Source: Thiotrichaceae bacterium
Lineage (GTDB): Bacteria > Pseudomonadota > Gammaproteobacteria > Eutrophobiales > Eutrophobiaceae
Assembly: GCA_012960105.1 (NCBI GenBank)
Contig: DUBV01000053.1
Coordinates: forward strand, 1-64,000
Direction of reading: 5' to 3'
Length of the DNA stretch: 64,000 nucleotides
The translations under genes were made by a program, and so were the position numbers. Below the pieces are notes generated by a model, which worked only from the letters and a program-made list of their open reading frames with translations, was not told the origin of the DNA and searched no databases. Shown piece by piece: positions 27,459 to 37,932 of the stretch (position 1 is its first letter; the number at the start of each line of letters is the position of its first letter).

Positions 27459-27845
27459 TTATTGATTATCAACCATAATCATTTTATGAATGAGGCCTTG
27501 AATATCGGTATTAATCTTATTATCAAGTAAGACAGCTACTCGATTAATCGTCGCGACAACAGAAGAATTCATGCTATGTGCGTAGTAGGCATCAAGTGGA
27601 TAGACGACTGATTTATCTTCAGGCGCGCGATGATAACTTAATTGGCTGATCCCGAAAATGCCTAGTCCTGCGGCCTCAGCATGCGCCATTAAACGGCTTG
27701 CTCTATCCTCTGTAATACTACCAATAAACTCGATCATTAAAGGCGGTGTAACGGCGCCCTTGCCCGGGACAGACTCACGCCAACGAACAGCACCCAACAC
27801 ACCGTCTACCGTTAATAAACTATTAAATAAAACAGGAACAGCCAT
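27459..27845 (-). CDS. unknown protein at the end of the xyl/ben/prp array
   Basis: 128 residues, cytosolic, no signal peptide. Visible features: an Arg/Trp-rich loop (GAVRWRESVPGKGAVTPP), LMIEFIGSITEDRASRLMAHAEAAGLGIFGI and a YPLDAYYAHSMNSSVV segment. I do not recognise the family. It is the distal gene of the long leftward array, 57 bases after an aldehyde dehydrogenase, which suggests but does not prove a catabolic accessory role. Confidence 0.6.
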   Translation of the reverse strand: MAVPVLFNSLLTVDGVLGAVRWRESVPGKGAVTPPLMIEFIGSITEDRASRLMAHAEAAGLGIFGISQLSYHRAPEDKSVVYPLDAYYAHSMNSSVVATINRVAVLLDNKINTDIQGLIHKMIMVDNQ

Positions 27846-27902
27846 ATTGTTTCCCCTCGTCTACGATGATATTTATTTTAAAATTAGATAGGCACTTGAT
27901 CA

Positions 27903-29396
27903 TCATTGATCATACATACCCATAGCGCCTTCTTGCAGGTTAATTACTACAGATTTAGTTATCGTATAATGATTAAGTACATCAAAACAAAACTCCCTGC
28001 CGAAACCACTTTGCTTATATCCACCTAAAGGCATTGCTGATTTAAGATTGTAGTAACGGTTAATCCAAACCGTTCCTGTTTGCATAGATCGAGATATTTT
28101 ATGTGCTCGTGCCAAATTGGTCGTCCAGACACCACCCGCCAGACCATAATTACTTTCATTGGCAAGACGCATAACATCATCATCCTCTTTCCACGGTATG
28201 ACGCAGGTAACCGGGCCAAATATTTCTTCCTGAGCAATACGCATATCGTTGGTAACGTTGGTGAAGATAGTAGGTTGAATAAAATTTCCGTCATCCAGTC
28301 CCACGCCTGAGGCTCGTTGACCACCTGTCAAGATACTTGCACCTTCCTCTGCTCCAAGCTCAAGATAACTACAGACTTTATCTCTTTGCATCACAGAAGC
28401 CTGCGGCCCCATTTGGGTTGCAATATCAGAGGGGTCACCTAGTCGAATATTTTCCAGAGCAGTTTTAAATTTTTCAAGAAACTCATCTTGAATAGTTTCA
28501 TGTAAAAACAACCTTGAACCCGCTAAACATACTTCACCTTTATTTAACACGGTGGACATGGTTGCACCCTCAACTGCAGCATCAATATCAGCATCATCAC
28601 AAACGATTTGTGCTGATTTACCACCCAGCTCCAGAGTTTGCGGGATAATGTTTTTGGATGCGTATTGCATTACTTTCTGTGCCGTAGGAATGGATCCAGT
28701 AAAGGCAACCTTTCGAACATCTGGATGAGTAATTAATGTTTCACCGACATCAGGACCATAACCGCTAATGATATTAACCACTCCAGGGGGAATAATGTCA
28801 GACATCTCACGGAAGAACTCCATCACCGATAGACAAACCGTCTCTGCCGGTTTCATCACGATGGTATTACCTGCCGCTAATGCCGGTGCTATTTTGCACG
28901 CCATCATGATCATCGGCACATTCCAGGGAATTATTTGTGCACAAACACCAATCGGCTCTCTATGCACCAGGCCAATCGCATCTGGATAATCAAATGATTG
29001 GCCGTGTAAATGAAATGCAGCACCAGCAAATAATTCAAATTGATTGATCGCCTGGGGAATATCGAAATGTAAAGATTCACGTAAAGGTTTTCCATTATTC
29101 AGTGTTTCCAACATGGCATAATCATTTAACCTTACCTTCAGTCGGCGTGCTATCTCAAAAAGTATCTCCTGTCGTTGATTAGGAGATGATTGCGACCATT
29201 CAGGAAAGGCATTAGAGGCAGCGTCTACAGCCGCATTAACGTCTTTAGAATTTCCTGCGGCAATCTGTGAGAGTTTTTCTCCATTGAATGGGTTTAATAG
29301 ATCGATTGTTTTACCGCTGTCTCCTGCTACCCATGCACCATTGATAAGATGGCCGTATTCTTTTTGATGTAGAGCACCATTAGGATTATTTGACAT
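27903..29396 (-). CDS. NAD-dependent aldehyde dehydrogenase
   Basis: 497 residues. Key blocks: IIPWNVPMIMMACKIAPALAAGNTIVMKPAE in the Rossmann region (two segments), TLELGGKSAQIV with the base Glu, NKGEVCLAGSRLFLHE with the nucleophilic Cys, and IFGPVTCVIPW. Substrate class cannot be fixed by eye. Given xylM/xylA upstream, benzaldehyde or salicylaldehyde-type substrates are plausible; an aliphatic aldehyde is equally possible. It has a 68-base gap to pdxA. Confidence 0.85.
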   Translation of the reverse strand: MSNNPNGALHQKEYGHLINGAWVAGDSGKTIDLLNPFNGEKLSQIAAGNSKDVNAAVDAASNAFPEWSQSSPNQRQEILFEIARRLKVRLNDYAMLETLNNGKPLRESLHFDIPQAINQFELFAGAAFHLHGQSFDYPDAIGLVHREPIGVCAQIIPWNVPMIMMACKIAPALAAGNTIVMKPAETVCLSVMEFFREMSDIIPPGVVNIISGYGPDVGETLITHPDVRKVAFTGSIPTAQKVMQYASKNIIPQTLELGGKSAQIVCDDADIDAAVEGATMSTVLNKGEVCLAGSRLFLHETIQDEFLEKFKTALENIRLGDPSDIATQMGPQASVMQRDKVCSYLELGAEEGASILTGGQRASGVGLDDGNFIQPTIFTNVTNDMRIAQEEIFGPVTCVIPWKEDDDVMRLANESNYGLAGGVWTTNLARAHKISRSMQTGTVWINRYYNLKSAMPLGGYKQSGFGREFCFDVLNHYTITKSVVINLQEGAMGMYDQ

Positions 29397-29464
29397 AATA
29401 TTACCTTGTTAAATATAAATTAGTTAAAAGAGATTTCTATATATTCACTATTAAATAACAATTA

Positions 29465-30442
29465 TTACAAAAAACCATTTCCTGCAGCTAAATTCCCGGT
29501 CATTTTCATTGCAGTAAGAATCATCTCATGACTAGCTATTCCCTTACCTACAATATCGTATGCTGTTCCATGTGCTACTGACATATGCAGGTAAGGAGGT
29601 CCAACCATCAATGCACAATTACCAACAAACCCCCATGTTTTAATAGCAATATGACCTTGATCATGAAACATTGCCAGTACTGCATCATATTTATCGTCAA
29701 TACATTGTCGAAATATGGTATCTGGTGCCACAGGTCCTTCCACATTTATTCCTGATTCTTTTGCGCGTGAAATTCCAGGGATAATCTCATTTTTTTCTTC
29801 TTCCCCATAAGCATGAGGATTAAGGCCGGAGACACCAATCCGTGGCGACTTTATTCCCCATTCTTTCAATCGTGAATCCATCGTTTGCAAAGCATTGAAA
29901 ACTAGATCGCTACTGACTAGCTCACACACTTCACGCAAAGAAATATGATCAGTTAAATGCATGACCCGCAATGACCCGCTTATCAGAAATAAATAACTAA
30001 GACCTGGTTTGATATTAAAAACCTTGCCCTCTACACCTGCCATTTTCATAGCAACAGAACTGATTGGCCCCATGATAGTGCCTGCCACCTCACCTGAGAG
30101 TGCTAATTTATCAGCCTCATCCAACCAGTCAGCAGAAACCTTTCCACAAGCAGCGTTATCCTCTCCCAAGGTAACATCATTAATATCTAATTTTCCGGAA
30201 TCAAGAATATCAATCACATCTGCTGAGTCGGTGATTTCATCAAGCTTACTAATTTTACGAACGGGGAGTTTTAGATCTGAAAAACCAACTGCTCTTTCCA
30301 TCACTTGTGCAGAACCTATAAGAACCGGCGTTGAATATTCATGCACTTCACCTGTTGCCCATGCTTTGGCAATGACTTCCGGGCCTATACCACAAGGGTC
30401 TCCAATCATGGTTGCGATAATGGGTTTTTTATTTGTATTCAT
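29465..30442 (-). CDS. pdxA: PdxA-family 4-phosphohydroxy-threonine dehydrogenase
   Basis: 325 residues. MIGDPCGIGPEVIAKAW, MFHDQGHIAIK (metal His) and VGPPYLHMSVAHGTAYDIVGKG are PdxA signatures. The classic role is vitamin B6 synthesis, oxidising 4-phosphohydroxy-L-threonine. Paralogues (PdxA2) in catabolic operons act on other hydroxy-acids, and this copy sits between an aldehyde dehydrogenase and a limonene-epoxide-hydrolase-like gene, away from pdxJ or ksgA. A catabolic paralogue is therefore the likelier reading. Confidence 0.82.
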   Translation of the reverse strand: MNTNKKPIIATMIGDPCGIGPEVIAKAWATGEVHEYSTPVLIGSAQVMERAVGFSDLKLPVRKISKLDEITDSADVIDILDSGKLDINDVTLGEDNAACGKVSADWLDEADKLALSGEVAGTIMGPISSVAMKMAGVEGKVFNIKPGLSYLFLISGSLRVMHLTDHISLREVCELVSSDLVFNALQTMDSRLKEWGIKSPRIGVSGLNPHAYGEEEKNEIIPGISRAKESGINVEGPVAPDTIFRQCIDDKYDAVLAMFHDQGHIAIKTWGFVGNCALMVGPPYLHMSVAHGTAYDIVGKGIASHEMILTAMKMTGNLAAGNGFL

Positions 30443-30468
30443 CTAAAGTATTACTCAATAAAAAATAT

Positions 30469-30870
30469 TTAACTTAGTGCGGGACCACCTTTATCAAGCC
30501 ACATTTGCATATCCCAATATTCACGCCAGGCATTAATTTTACCCTCATCATTAAATTCAAAAATTCCAAGCACAGGTAATTTATCTACACCACCTTCTGC
30601 AAATCCAAAACTATCAACACGTTCTGTTACTACTCGATTCTCATCAGCAGTCAAATTCAAGATATCAAACTTGGCTGATGTGGCTATCTGAAAAAAACCA
30701 CCAATAAAATTAGCAATGGCCTCCTGACCTTTGAGTGTTTCCAACGGTAAATTATCATAGACGGCATCTTCACTCATATATTCCATAATGGCATCCAGAT
30801 CCATACGATCCCAGGCAGCACAAAAATCTTTTACCGTTTTTGTCTGCTTCTCTTGTTTATCATTAGACAT
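30469..30870 (-). CDS. limonene-1,2-epoxide hydrolase-like protein
   Basis: 133 residues with an NTF2-like fold. ERVDSF (Arg84, Asp86) and WREYWDM (Asp120) reproduce the Asp-Arg-Asp catalytic triad of limonene epoxide hydrolase, and YDNLP (Tyr38, Asn40) the water-binding pair. It may open an epoxide formed by one of the monooxygenases, or may be a SnoaL-like accessory. It lies 19 bases after prpD on the same strand. Confidence 0.7.
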   Translation of the reverse strand: MSNDKQEKQTKTVKDFCAAWDRMDLDAIMEYMSEDAVYDNLPLETLKGQEAIANFIGGFFQIATSAKFDILNLTADENRVVTERVDSFGFAEGGVDKLPVLGIFEFNDEGKINAWREYWDMQMWLDKGGPALS

Positions 30871-30889
30871 AATTCATTCTCGTTAAATT

Positions 30890-32344
30890 TTATTTATTGA
30901 CCACCCAAAGATCCATGAACTCATTGACAGGCATGCTTTCCAGTTCTTGCTGATCGCTGCAAACTGCAATGATTTTTTCGTAATTATCACCATTGATCTT
31001 CAAGGCAAGATTACGTTTAAATTTCTCTTCTAGCACAGGAATACCTTCTTCTCGACGACGACGATGTCCAATAGGATATTCAACGGCGATATTTTTCGTA
31101 CTGGTTCCATCCTTAAAGAATACCTGTACCGCATTACCAATAGAACGTTTTTCAGCATTCAGGTAATCTGCGCTGTATTGTTTGTTCTCCTTAACTTCCA
31201 TTTTACTTCTCAGCTCATCAACGCGTGGATCTGCGGCGACATCATCTTCATAATCAGCTGCGGTTAACCCCCCTGTGAGCAAAGGCACAGCGACCATGTA
31301 CTGTATACAATGATCGCGATCAGCTGGGTTATTTAATGGTCCGTTTTTGTCAATAATCCTGACACTCGCTTCCTGTGTTTTGATGACAATCTTTTCAATT
31401 TCATCGATACGATCTTTTACTTGTGGATGCAAAGTCACTGCTGCTTCAACGGCTGTTTGAGCATGAAATTCAGCTGGAAATGAAACCTTAAATAGAACAT
31501 TTTCCATGACGTAAGATTCAAAGCCCTGGGTAAACTCAAATGGTTTCCCATTAAACAAAACATCAAAATAACCCCAGTTTTTTGCAGATAATGCCGATGG
31601 ATAGCCCATTTCACCTTTCATTGCGATCAAAGAAAGACGCACAGCACGACTGGTTGCATCACCCGCAGCCCAGCTTTTACGTGAACCGGTATTTGGCGCA
31701 TGGCGATAAGTACGTAATGCACCACCATCAATCCATGCATTTGAAACTGCATTAATTATAGTCTCTCTATCTCCACCCAACATACCAGTAACAACAGCCG
31801 TGCTCGCAACTCGTACTAATAGAACATGATCAAGTCCAACTCGATTAAAGCTATTCTCTAATGCAATGACCCCCTGTATTTCGTGAGCCTTTACCATTCC
31901 AGTTAATACATCACCCATGATAAGAGGATCTTTGCCGGCAACAATATTTTGTCGACTTATATAGTCAGCTATCGCAAGTATGCCGCCCAGGTTATCTGAA
32001 GGGTGACCCCATTCAGCAGCAAGCCAGGTGTCATTAAAATCTAACCACCGAATCATCGCACCAATATTAAATGCCGCTTGAACGGGCTCTAGTTCATAAG
32101 ATGTTCCCGGAACCCGTGCACCATTTTCCAGTGTCGCGCCCGGGACTATAGGTCCTAATAATTTCGTGCAGGCAGGGTATTCCTGTGCAAGTAATCCACA
32201 ACCGAGGGTATCCACCAAGCAATGTCTTGCCGTCTCTCTGGCTTCTGTACTACTCACCTCAAAATCAACAATATAATCTGCAATATCTTTTAATAATTGA
32301 TCCGGTTCGGGCCGCATCGTGTCTCTAATTCCAATGTCAGACAT
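30890..32344 (-). CDS. prpD: 2-methylcitrate dehydratase
   Basis: 484 residues, matching PrpD of E. coli in length. [44 protein letters not shown], quoted in part, and [19 protein letters not shown] are MmgE/PrpD hallmarks. It dehydrates 2-methylcitrate to cis-2-methylaconitate in the methylcitrate cycle. The four prp genes here are in the order prpE-prpB-prpC-prpD from upstream; there is no acnD or prpF, consistent with PrpD doing this step. Confidence 0.92.
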   Translation of the reverse strand: MSDIGIRDTMRPEPDQLLKDIADYIVDFEVSSTEARETARHCLVDTLGCGLLAQEYPACTKLLGPIVPGATLENGARVPGTSYELEPVQAAFNIGAMIRWLDFNDTWLAAEWGHPSDNLGGILAIADYISRQNIVAGKDPLIMGDVLTGMVKAHEIQGVIALENSFNRVGLDHVLLVRVASTAVVTGMLGGDRETIINAVSNAWIDGGALRTYRHAPNTGSRKSWAAGDATSRAVRLSLIAMKGEMGYPSALSAKNWGYFDVLFNGKPFEFTQGFESYVMENVLFKVSFPAEFHAQTAVEAAVTLHPQVKDRIDEIEKIVIKTQEASVRIIDKNGPLNNPADRDHCIQYMVAVPLLTGGLTAADYEDDVAADPRVDELRSKMEVKENKQYSADYLNAEKRSIGNAVQVFFKDGTSTKNIAVEYPIGHRRRREEGIPVLEEKFKRNLALKINGDNYEKIIAVCSDQQELESMPVNEFMDLWVVNK

Positions 32345-32390
32345 TTACTTTAATAACTCCTGATAATAATTAATAAATTGATTGAATGAT

Positions 32391-33545
32391 TCAAGTACGT
32401 TGATCGATAGGTGTAAAAGCTCTATTGTCCGGACCCGTATAATTTGCATTGGGTCGAATGATTTTGCCATCTTCTCTTTGCTCTATAACATGTGCAGCCC
32501 AACCACTGGTTCGAGAGATGACAAACAAAGGTGTAAACATTGCCGTAGGTACGTCCATTAAGTGATACGACACCGCTGAAAACCAGTCCAGGTTAGGAAA
32601 CATTTTTTTCAAATCCCACATCACTGCCTCAAGACGATCGGCAACGTTAAACATAGTCATTTCACCCCTTTCTTCACCAAGTTCTTGCGCTACTCTTTTA
32701 ATAACAATGTTTCGTGGATCACTAATGGTATAAACAGGGTGACCAAAACCGATGACAATTTCTTTATTGGCAACGCGCTCACGAATATCCTTTTCTGCTT
32801 CATCCGCTGAGGCATATCGACTTTGTATTTCAAAAGCAACTTCATTAGCACCGCCATGTTTTGGCCCACTTAAAGCACCAATAGCACCGGTAATACTTGA
32901 GAACATATCTGCGCCTGTACCAGTGATTACTCTTCCGGTAAATGTAGAGGCATTAAATTCATGCTCGGCATAAAGATTCAGTGAAATATGCATGGCGCGA
33001 ACCAATGAATCTTTAGGTTTTTCTCCGTGTAATAGATGTAGGAAATGTCCGCCAATAGAGTCATCATCGGTTTCAACTTCTATCCTGTTGCCGCTGTTGG
33101 CGAAATGGTACCAATACAAAAGCATGGAGCCAAAGCTGGCCATTAATCGATCGGCAATATCTCTTGCCCCCGCAGAATTATGGTCATCATCTTCTGGTTC
33201 GACACAACCTAAAGCTGAGCAGCCCGTGCGCATAACATCCATAGGATGGCTGCTTGCGGGTAATTGTTCGAGTATTGTTTTGACTGAATCTGGAATCGAG
33301 CGCAGTCCTTTTAACTTTTTCTTATAAGTATGTAGTTCACTTTTGTTTGGAAGGGTTCCATGAACCAGTAAATATGCAACTTCTTCAAATTCACAAGTTT
33401 CTGCCAAATCCAAAATATCATAACCACGATAATGTAAATCATTACCCGTATGACCCACGGTACAAAGTTCGCTGTTACCCGCAAGCACGCCACTGAGCGC
33501 GACTGATTTTTTTGCTTTTGGTTTTTTATCAGTAACTTCTGACAT
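32391..33545 (-). CDS. prpC: 2-methylcitrate synthase
   Basis: 384 residues. [20 protein letters not shown] and [13 protein letters not shown] at the N-terminus are PrpC-specific. Citrate-synthase catalytic His and Asp are in [26 protein letters not shown] and the C-terminal [17 protein letters not shown]. It condenses propionyl-CoA and oxaloacetate. Its start coincides with the end of prpB (shared base at 33545), indicating coupled translation. Confidence 0.93.
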   Translation of the reverse strand: MSEVTDKKPKAKKSVALSGVLAGNSELCTVGHTGNDLHYRGYDILDLAETCEFEEVAYLLVHGTLPNKSELHTYKKKLKGLRSIPDSVKTILEQLPASSHPMDVMRTGCSALGCVEPEDDDHNSAGARDIADRLMASFGSMLLYWYHFANSGNRIEVETDDDSIGGHFLHLLHGEKPKDSLVRAMHISLNLYAEHEFNASTFTGRVITGTGADMFSSITGAIGALSGPKHGGANEVAFEIQSRYASADEAEKDIRERVANKEIVIGFGHPVYTISDPRNIVIKRVAQELGEERGEMTMFNVADRLEAVMWDLKKMFPNLDWFSAVSYHLMDVPTAMFTPLFVISRTSGWAAHVIEQREDGKIIRPNANYTGPDNRAFTPIDQRT

Positions 33546-34435
33546 TAATCTTCTCCTTCATTTTCAAATAACTTGTTTAATTTTTGTTCAAACTCATGGT
33601 AGCCAAGATAATCATACAAATCATTTCTGGATTGCATGGTATCGACGACAGCTTGTTGAGATCCTTCTTCTTTCAATACTTGATAAACATTTAACGCCGC
33701 AGCATTCATTGCTCGAAAGGCTGATAAAGGATATAAAACCATACCGACATTATGATCTGCTAATTCCTCAGTTTTAAATAAAGGAGTTGCCCCAAATTCA
33801 GTAATATTCGCCAGAATAGGCACACCAACTGCATCGGCAAATTTCTGATACATACTTAATTCAGTGATAGCTTCTGGAAAGATCATATCCGCACCCGCTT
33901 CAACACAGGCACAGGCGCGATCGATCGCTGAATTTAATCCCTCCACAGCAAGCGCATCAGTACGTGCCATAACGACAAAGTCCGGATCGGTTTTAGCATC
34001 AACAGCAGCTTTAATTCTATCGACCATTTCACCTTGAGAAACGATGGCTTTACCCGGTCGATGCCCACAACGTTTTTGTTGTACCTGATCTTCAATATGA
34101 ACTGCGGCAGCACCGGCTTTAATCATAGCGCGAATAGTGCGGGCAATATTAAACGCCCCACCCCAACCCGTATCAATATCTACTAGCACAGGTAAATCAG
34201 TCACATCTGTAATCCTGCGTAAATCAATGAGTACATCTTCCAAACTGGTAATACCCAGATCAGGAATACCACATGAACCTGCCGCGACACCGCCTCCAGA
34301 AAGATATAAAGCCTTGAAACCAACGGCTTCTGCAAGACGTGCATGATAGGCGTTAATCGTACCCACGATTTGTAAGGGTTGTTCATTTTCAACAACCGTA
34401 CGAAATTTATTACCTGCTGATTGTAATTGAGACAT
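33545..34435 (-). CDS. prpB: 2-methylisocitrate lyase
   Basis: 296 residues. [33 protein letters not shown] and the catalytic [13 protein letters not shown] (KRCGH motif) identify PrpB rather than isocitrate lyase. It splits 2-methylisocitrate to pyruvate and succinate, closing propionyl-CoA oxidation. It lies between prpE (21 bases upstream) and prpC (overlapping). Confidence 0.94.
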   Translation of the reverse strand: MSQLQSAGNKFRTVVENEQPLQIVGTINAYHARLAEAVGFKALYLSGGGVAAGSCGIPDLGITSLEDVLIDLRRITDVTDLPVLVDIDTGWGGAFNIARTIRAMIKAGAAAVHIEDQVQQKRCGHRPGKAIVSQGEMVDRIKAAVDAKTDPDFVVMARTDALAVEGLNSAIDRACACVEAGADMIFPEAITELSMYQKFADAVGVPILANITEFGATPLFKTEELADHNVGMVLYPLSAFRAMNAAALNVYQVLKEEGSQQAVVDTMQSRNDLYDYLGYHEFEQKLNKLFENEGED

Positions 34436-34456
34436 TTTTTATTTAATTATTAAATT

Positions 34457-36352
34457 TTATTTATTAGAGGGATAGCCTAGTGCCAATAATGATTCGCTTA
34501 TTTCATTCAAAATAAGCGGATCATCAATCGTTGCTGGAATTTTATAATCTTCACCGTCTGCTATTTTACTCATTGTACTGCGAAGGATTTTTCCGGAACG
34601 AGTTTTAGGTAACCGATTTACAACCGTTACCAGTTTAAAAGAGGCAACAGAACCAATTTTATCACGAACCAACTGGATCAACTCATCTACAATATCTCCA
34701 TGTGGTCGATCAACACCTGCCGCCAGCACAACTAAACCCAAAGGAAGTTGCCCTTTGAGAGAATCTGCTACCCCTGTCACAGCGCATTCGGCAACATCTC
34801 TATGTGAGGCAAGGACTTCTTCCATGCCTCCAGTTGAAAGTCGATGTCCCGCAACATTGATCACGTCATCAATACGACTCATGATATAAATATAATCATC
34901 GTCATCGATATAACCGGCATCACCAGTAAGATAATACCCTTCATAAGCCGCCAAATAAGTCTGCAAGAATCGTTCATCACTCTCCCACAGTGTTGTCATG
35001 CATCCAGGCGGAAGTGGAAGTTTGACAACAATATTCCCCATCTCCCCAGCCGGTAGATTATTCCCGTCAGCATCCAGAACTTGCACATCGTAACCTGGCA
35101 CAGCCTTTGTTGGTGAGCCTGGTTTAACGGGGAATGCTTCTATTCCCATGCAATTTGCAGCAATCGACCAACCGGTTTCAGTTTGCCACCAATGATCAAT
35201 AACTGGCACGTTCAAATGATCTTCAGCCCAATGTAAAGTGTCCGGGTCACACCGTTCGCCTGCTAAAAACAAAGTGCGAAATTTTGATAGATCATATTTT
35301 TTTATATATTCACCATTCGGGTCTTCTTTTTTAATTGCTCTGAATGCCGTAGGCGCAGTAAACATCACTGTCACTTTGTGTTCGGAAATCACGCGCCAAA
35401 AGGCGCCTGCATCCGGCGTACCTACAGGTTTACCTTCATACATTAATGTCGTACAACCTTTTAAAAGCGGTGCATAAACAATATAGGAATGACCTACCAC
35501 CCAACCGACATCAGACGCAGCCCAAAAAACATCACCCGCATCAACATTATAGATATTCTTCATAGACCATTTCATGACCACGGCATGACCACCATGATCA
35601 CGTACTACGCCCTTCGGTTGTCCGGTCGTGCCCGATGTATAAAGAATATATAAAGGATGTGTTGCCTCTACCGGAACACAATCAACAGGACTGGCATCTT
35701 TTGTTATTTCCTGCCAATCTAGATCGCGTGTATTCGTCAATTTACAACTTCCCTGCGGGCGTTGAAAAATGATGCAATGTTCAGGTTTGTGTCTAGATTG
35801 TTCTATCGCATCATCAAGCAATGGCTTGTAGTTAATCACACGGTTAACTTCAATACCGCATGATGCGGATAAAATTACTTTTGGTTTAGCATCATCTATT
35901 CTCGTTGCTAATTCGTTGGCAGCAAAACCACCAAAAACAACTGAATGAATAGCACCAATCCGAGCGCAGGCGAGCATGGCCATTGCTGTTTGCGGGATCA
36001 TTGGCATGTAGATGATGACACGATCACCTTTTACAACGCCTTGTTTTGCCAGCGCTCCAGCTAACAAAGCAACCTCATCACGAAGTTCAGAATAGGTATA
36101 AGACTGACATGTATCTGTTACCGGGCTGTCATAGATCAGCGCCGTTTGTTCACCACAGCCTTTGTCAACATGGTAGTCCAGAGCGTTGTAGCAGGTATTT
36201 AGTTCACCACCAGTAAACCAACGATAAAAAGGAATATTGGAGTCATCTAACACTCTATTCCATGTTTTATCCCAATGTATATCGTCTGCAGCTTTACCCC
36301 AGTATTCTTCTGGTTGCTCAAGAGATAGTTTATACGATTCTTTGTAATTCAT
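34457..36352 (-). CDS. prpE: propionyl-CoA synthetase
   Basis: 631 residues. AMP-binding core YILYTSGTTGQPKGVVRD, WAASDVGWVVGHSYIVYAPLL, WWQTETGW and the C-terminal LPKTRSGKILR with the acetylatable Lys mark an acyl-CoA synthetase of the acetyl/propionyl group; length and the GVVRDHGGHAV segment fit PrpE. It activates propionate, or acetate less well. A truncated acetyl-CoA synthetase fragment exists separately at 2138-2334. Confidence 0.9.
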   Translation of the reverse strand: MNYKESYKLSLEQPEEYWGKAADDIHWDKTWNRVLDDSNIPFYRWFTGGELNTCYNALDYHVDKGCGEQTALIYDSPVTDTCQSYTYSELRDEVALLAGALAKQGVVKGDRVIIYMPMIPQTAMAMLACARIGAIHSVVFGGFAANELATRIDDAKPKVILSASCGIEVNRVINYKPLLDDAIEQSRHKPEHCIIFQRPQGSCKLTNTRDLDWQEITKDASPVDCVPVEATHPLYILYTSGTTGQPKGVVRDHGGHAVVMKWSMKNIYNVDAGDVFWAASDVGWVVGHSYIVYAPLLKGCTTLMYEGKPVGTPDAGAFWRVISEHKVTVMFTAPTAFRAIKKEDPNGEYIKKYDLSKFRTLFLAGERCDPDTLHWAEDHLNVPVIDHWWQTETGWSIAANCMGIEAFPVKPGSPTKAVPGYDVQVLDADGNNLPAGEMGNIVVKLPLPPGCMTTLWESDERFLQTYLAAYEGYYLTGDAGYIDDDDYIYIMSRIDDVINVAGHRLSTGGMEEVLASHRDVAECAVTGVADSLKGQLPLGLVVLAAGVDRPHGDIVDELIQLVRDKIGSVASFKLVTVVNRLPKTRSGKILRSTMSKIADGEDYKIPATIDDPLILNEISESLLALGYPSNK

Positions 36353-36386
36353 TACGATGACTCATTGGGAAATCAGAGAACTTTAT

Positions 36387-37310
36387 TCAATTTGTCTCTT
36401 CTACCTGTTTACTTATCTCTGGTTTATACCTGACGCTTGCATAAATACTTCCGCCGATAATAAGAGCAAGTCCAAGAAGATGATATAGATGTAATTTATC
36501 TTCCTGAAAGAAGGCAGATAAAATAATGGTGTAAACGGGGACAGTATTTAAAAATAAAGAAGCACGAGAGGGACCGATCAGTTGAACGCCCTTATTCCAG
36601 AATAAAAACGATAAGACCGTTGGCCCGATACTAATAAAGATCAAGCTTGCAACAACTTTCTCATTCCACACAGCTTGTTGAATATAATTTATTTCAATAA
36701 TACCAAACGGGAACACTATCACCATAGCTAGAATGACACCCATTGCCGTCACGACAAATGGAGACATACGGTTCATGATTTTTTTGCCGATGACACTGTA
36801 GACTGCCCAAAAAAATACGGAAATAAAAATAAGTAGATCGCCAATATTAAAATTCATATTATATAAATTTAATAAATCACCATGACCTAGAACAATAAAT
36901 AAACCAAGAATGGAGAAACACGCTGCGATCCAATGATGAAAATCGAGTTTTTCTTTAAGATAAATTGCTGCAAAGAAAGCTGTTACTAAAGGTATAAGTG
37001 CACTAATCAGGCTCGTATTGACTGAAGTCGTCCAATGTAAACCATAATATAATAAAGCCTGGTAGCCAACGACTCCTGCCAAGACCATCACAATCAATAA
37101 ACGCCAGTCGGTGATTTGTCGAATATCTTTTAATTGGCCATTCATTTTTAATAACGCAATAAAAATAATGCCGCCCACTAACAACCGAACACTCATAATC
37201 GACCAGGGCCCTATGTAGTCTTTTAAAAACCGACCCAGGATCATATTGCCTGCCCACAGAATGCTCGCAGCATTCAATAGCAATATTGCCTTTAATGTAT
37301 TGTTTGACAA
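36387..37310 (-). CDS. EamA/DMT-family inner-membrane transporter
   Basis: 307 residues with ten hydrophobic helices in two repeated halves (for example LLLNAASILWAGNMILGRFL and LLIFISVFFWAVYSVIGKKI), the EamA duplication. The substrate is unknown; DMT transporters usually export metabolites or amino acids. It interrupts the dioxygenase and prp genes on the same strand with gaps of 34 and 62 bases. Confidence 0.85.
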   Translation of the reverse strand: MSNNTLKAILLLNAASILWAGNMILGRFLKDYIGPWSIMSVRLLVGGIIFIALLKMNGQLKDIRQITDWRLLIVMVLAGVVGYQALLYYGLHWTTSVNTSLISALIPLVTAFFAAIYLKEKLDFHHWIAACFSILGLFIVLGHGDLLNLYNMNFNIGDLLIFISVFFWAVYSVIGKKIMNRMSPFVVTAMGVILAMVIVFPFGIIEINYIQQAVWNEKVVASLIFISIGPTVLSFLFWNKGVQLIGPSRASLFLNTVPVYTIILSAFFQEDKLHLYHLLGLALIIGGSIYASVRYKPEISKQVEETN

Positions 37311-37372
37311 AATGTTATTTCAAAATAAGTCCTGATTAATAACGGGATCTTGATTTAGATAAACTTGTGACA

Positions 37373-37921
37373 TTAGAAATAAACGTTCAGGTTTTTACTA
37401 ATCAGGACGCTTTGCTTAAGCACTATTCGACGTCTGGCCAGTTTTAAGACACCCTCTTCCCGACGCCAAATATCTTTACGGCTGCCGATAAGCGTATCTT
37501 CATCTCGCTCAACCCGGTTCCGATAAACCAGAAAATTTGAATACACCAGATACTCATCTGGATTGTTTGTGGTTTCAACCTCAACATTAGTAATCAGATG
37601 GCAATAACGTGTGGAGGGATCTTCTGACCAGGCAGTGCCTGTATCAAGCCTGGCCAGGCGTTTCTTGATTTCTTCCTTGTTGTCATTGTAATACGCCATT
37701 CTGCTTGTATCGTTCAGTTGATCAGTTTTGTCTTTGCGGTAACGTGTCTCTATGCCGGGCATAAAGTAATGAATGTCCTCGGTCATCATATCGAACCAAT
37801 CTTCGTAAACTTCATCGTCGAGTAGGCGCGCCTCACGGTAGACTCGTTGTTCAACCTCTTTGAATTCTTCGAGACTAGCAGTGCCATTGCCTTGTTCCAG
37901 AATATATGCAGGTATAGACAT
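37373..37921 (-). CDS. PAH/biphenyl-type dioxygenase beta subunit
   Basis: 182 residues. EVEQRVYREARLLDDEVYEDWFDMMTEDIHYFMPGIETRYRKD, in pieces, and the C-terminal LARRRIVLKQSVLISKNLNVYF are typical of the biphenyl/toluene dioxygenase small-subunit group. Structural partner of the alpha subunit encoded 11 bases upstream. It carries no metal ligands. Confidence 0.9.
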   Translation of the reverse strand: MSIPAYILEQGNGTASLEEFKEVEQRVYREARLLDDEVYEDWFDMMTEDIHYFMPGIETRYRKDKTDQLNDTSRMAYYNDNKEEIKKRLARLDTGTAWSEDPSTRYCHLITNVEVETTNNPDEYLVYSNFLVYRNRVERDEDTLIGSRKDIWRREEGVLKLARRRIVLKQSVLISKNLNVYF

Positions 37922-37932
37922 TGTTCTTCTCC

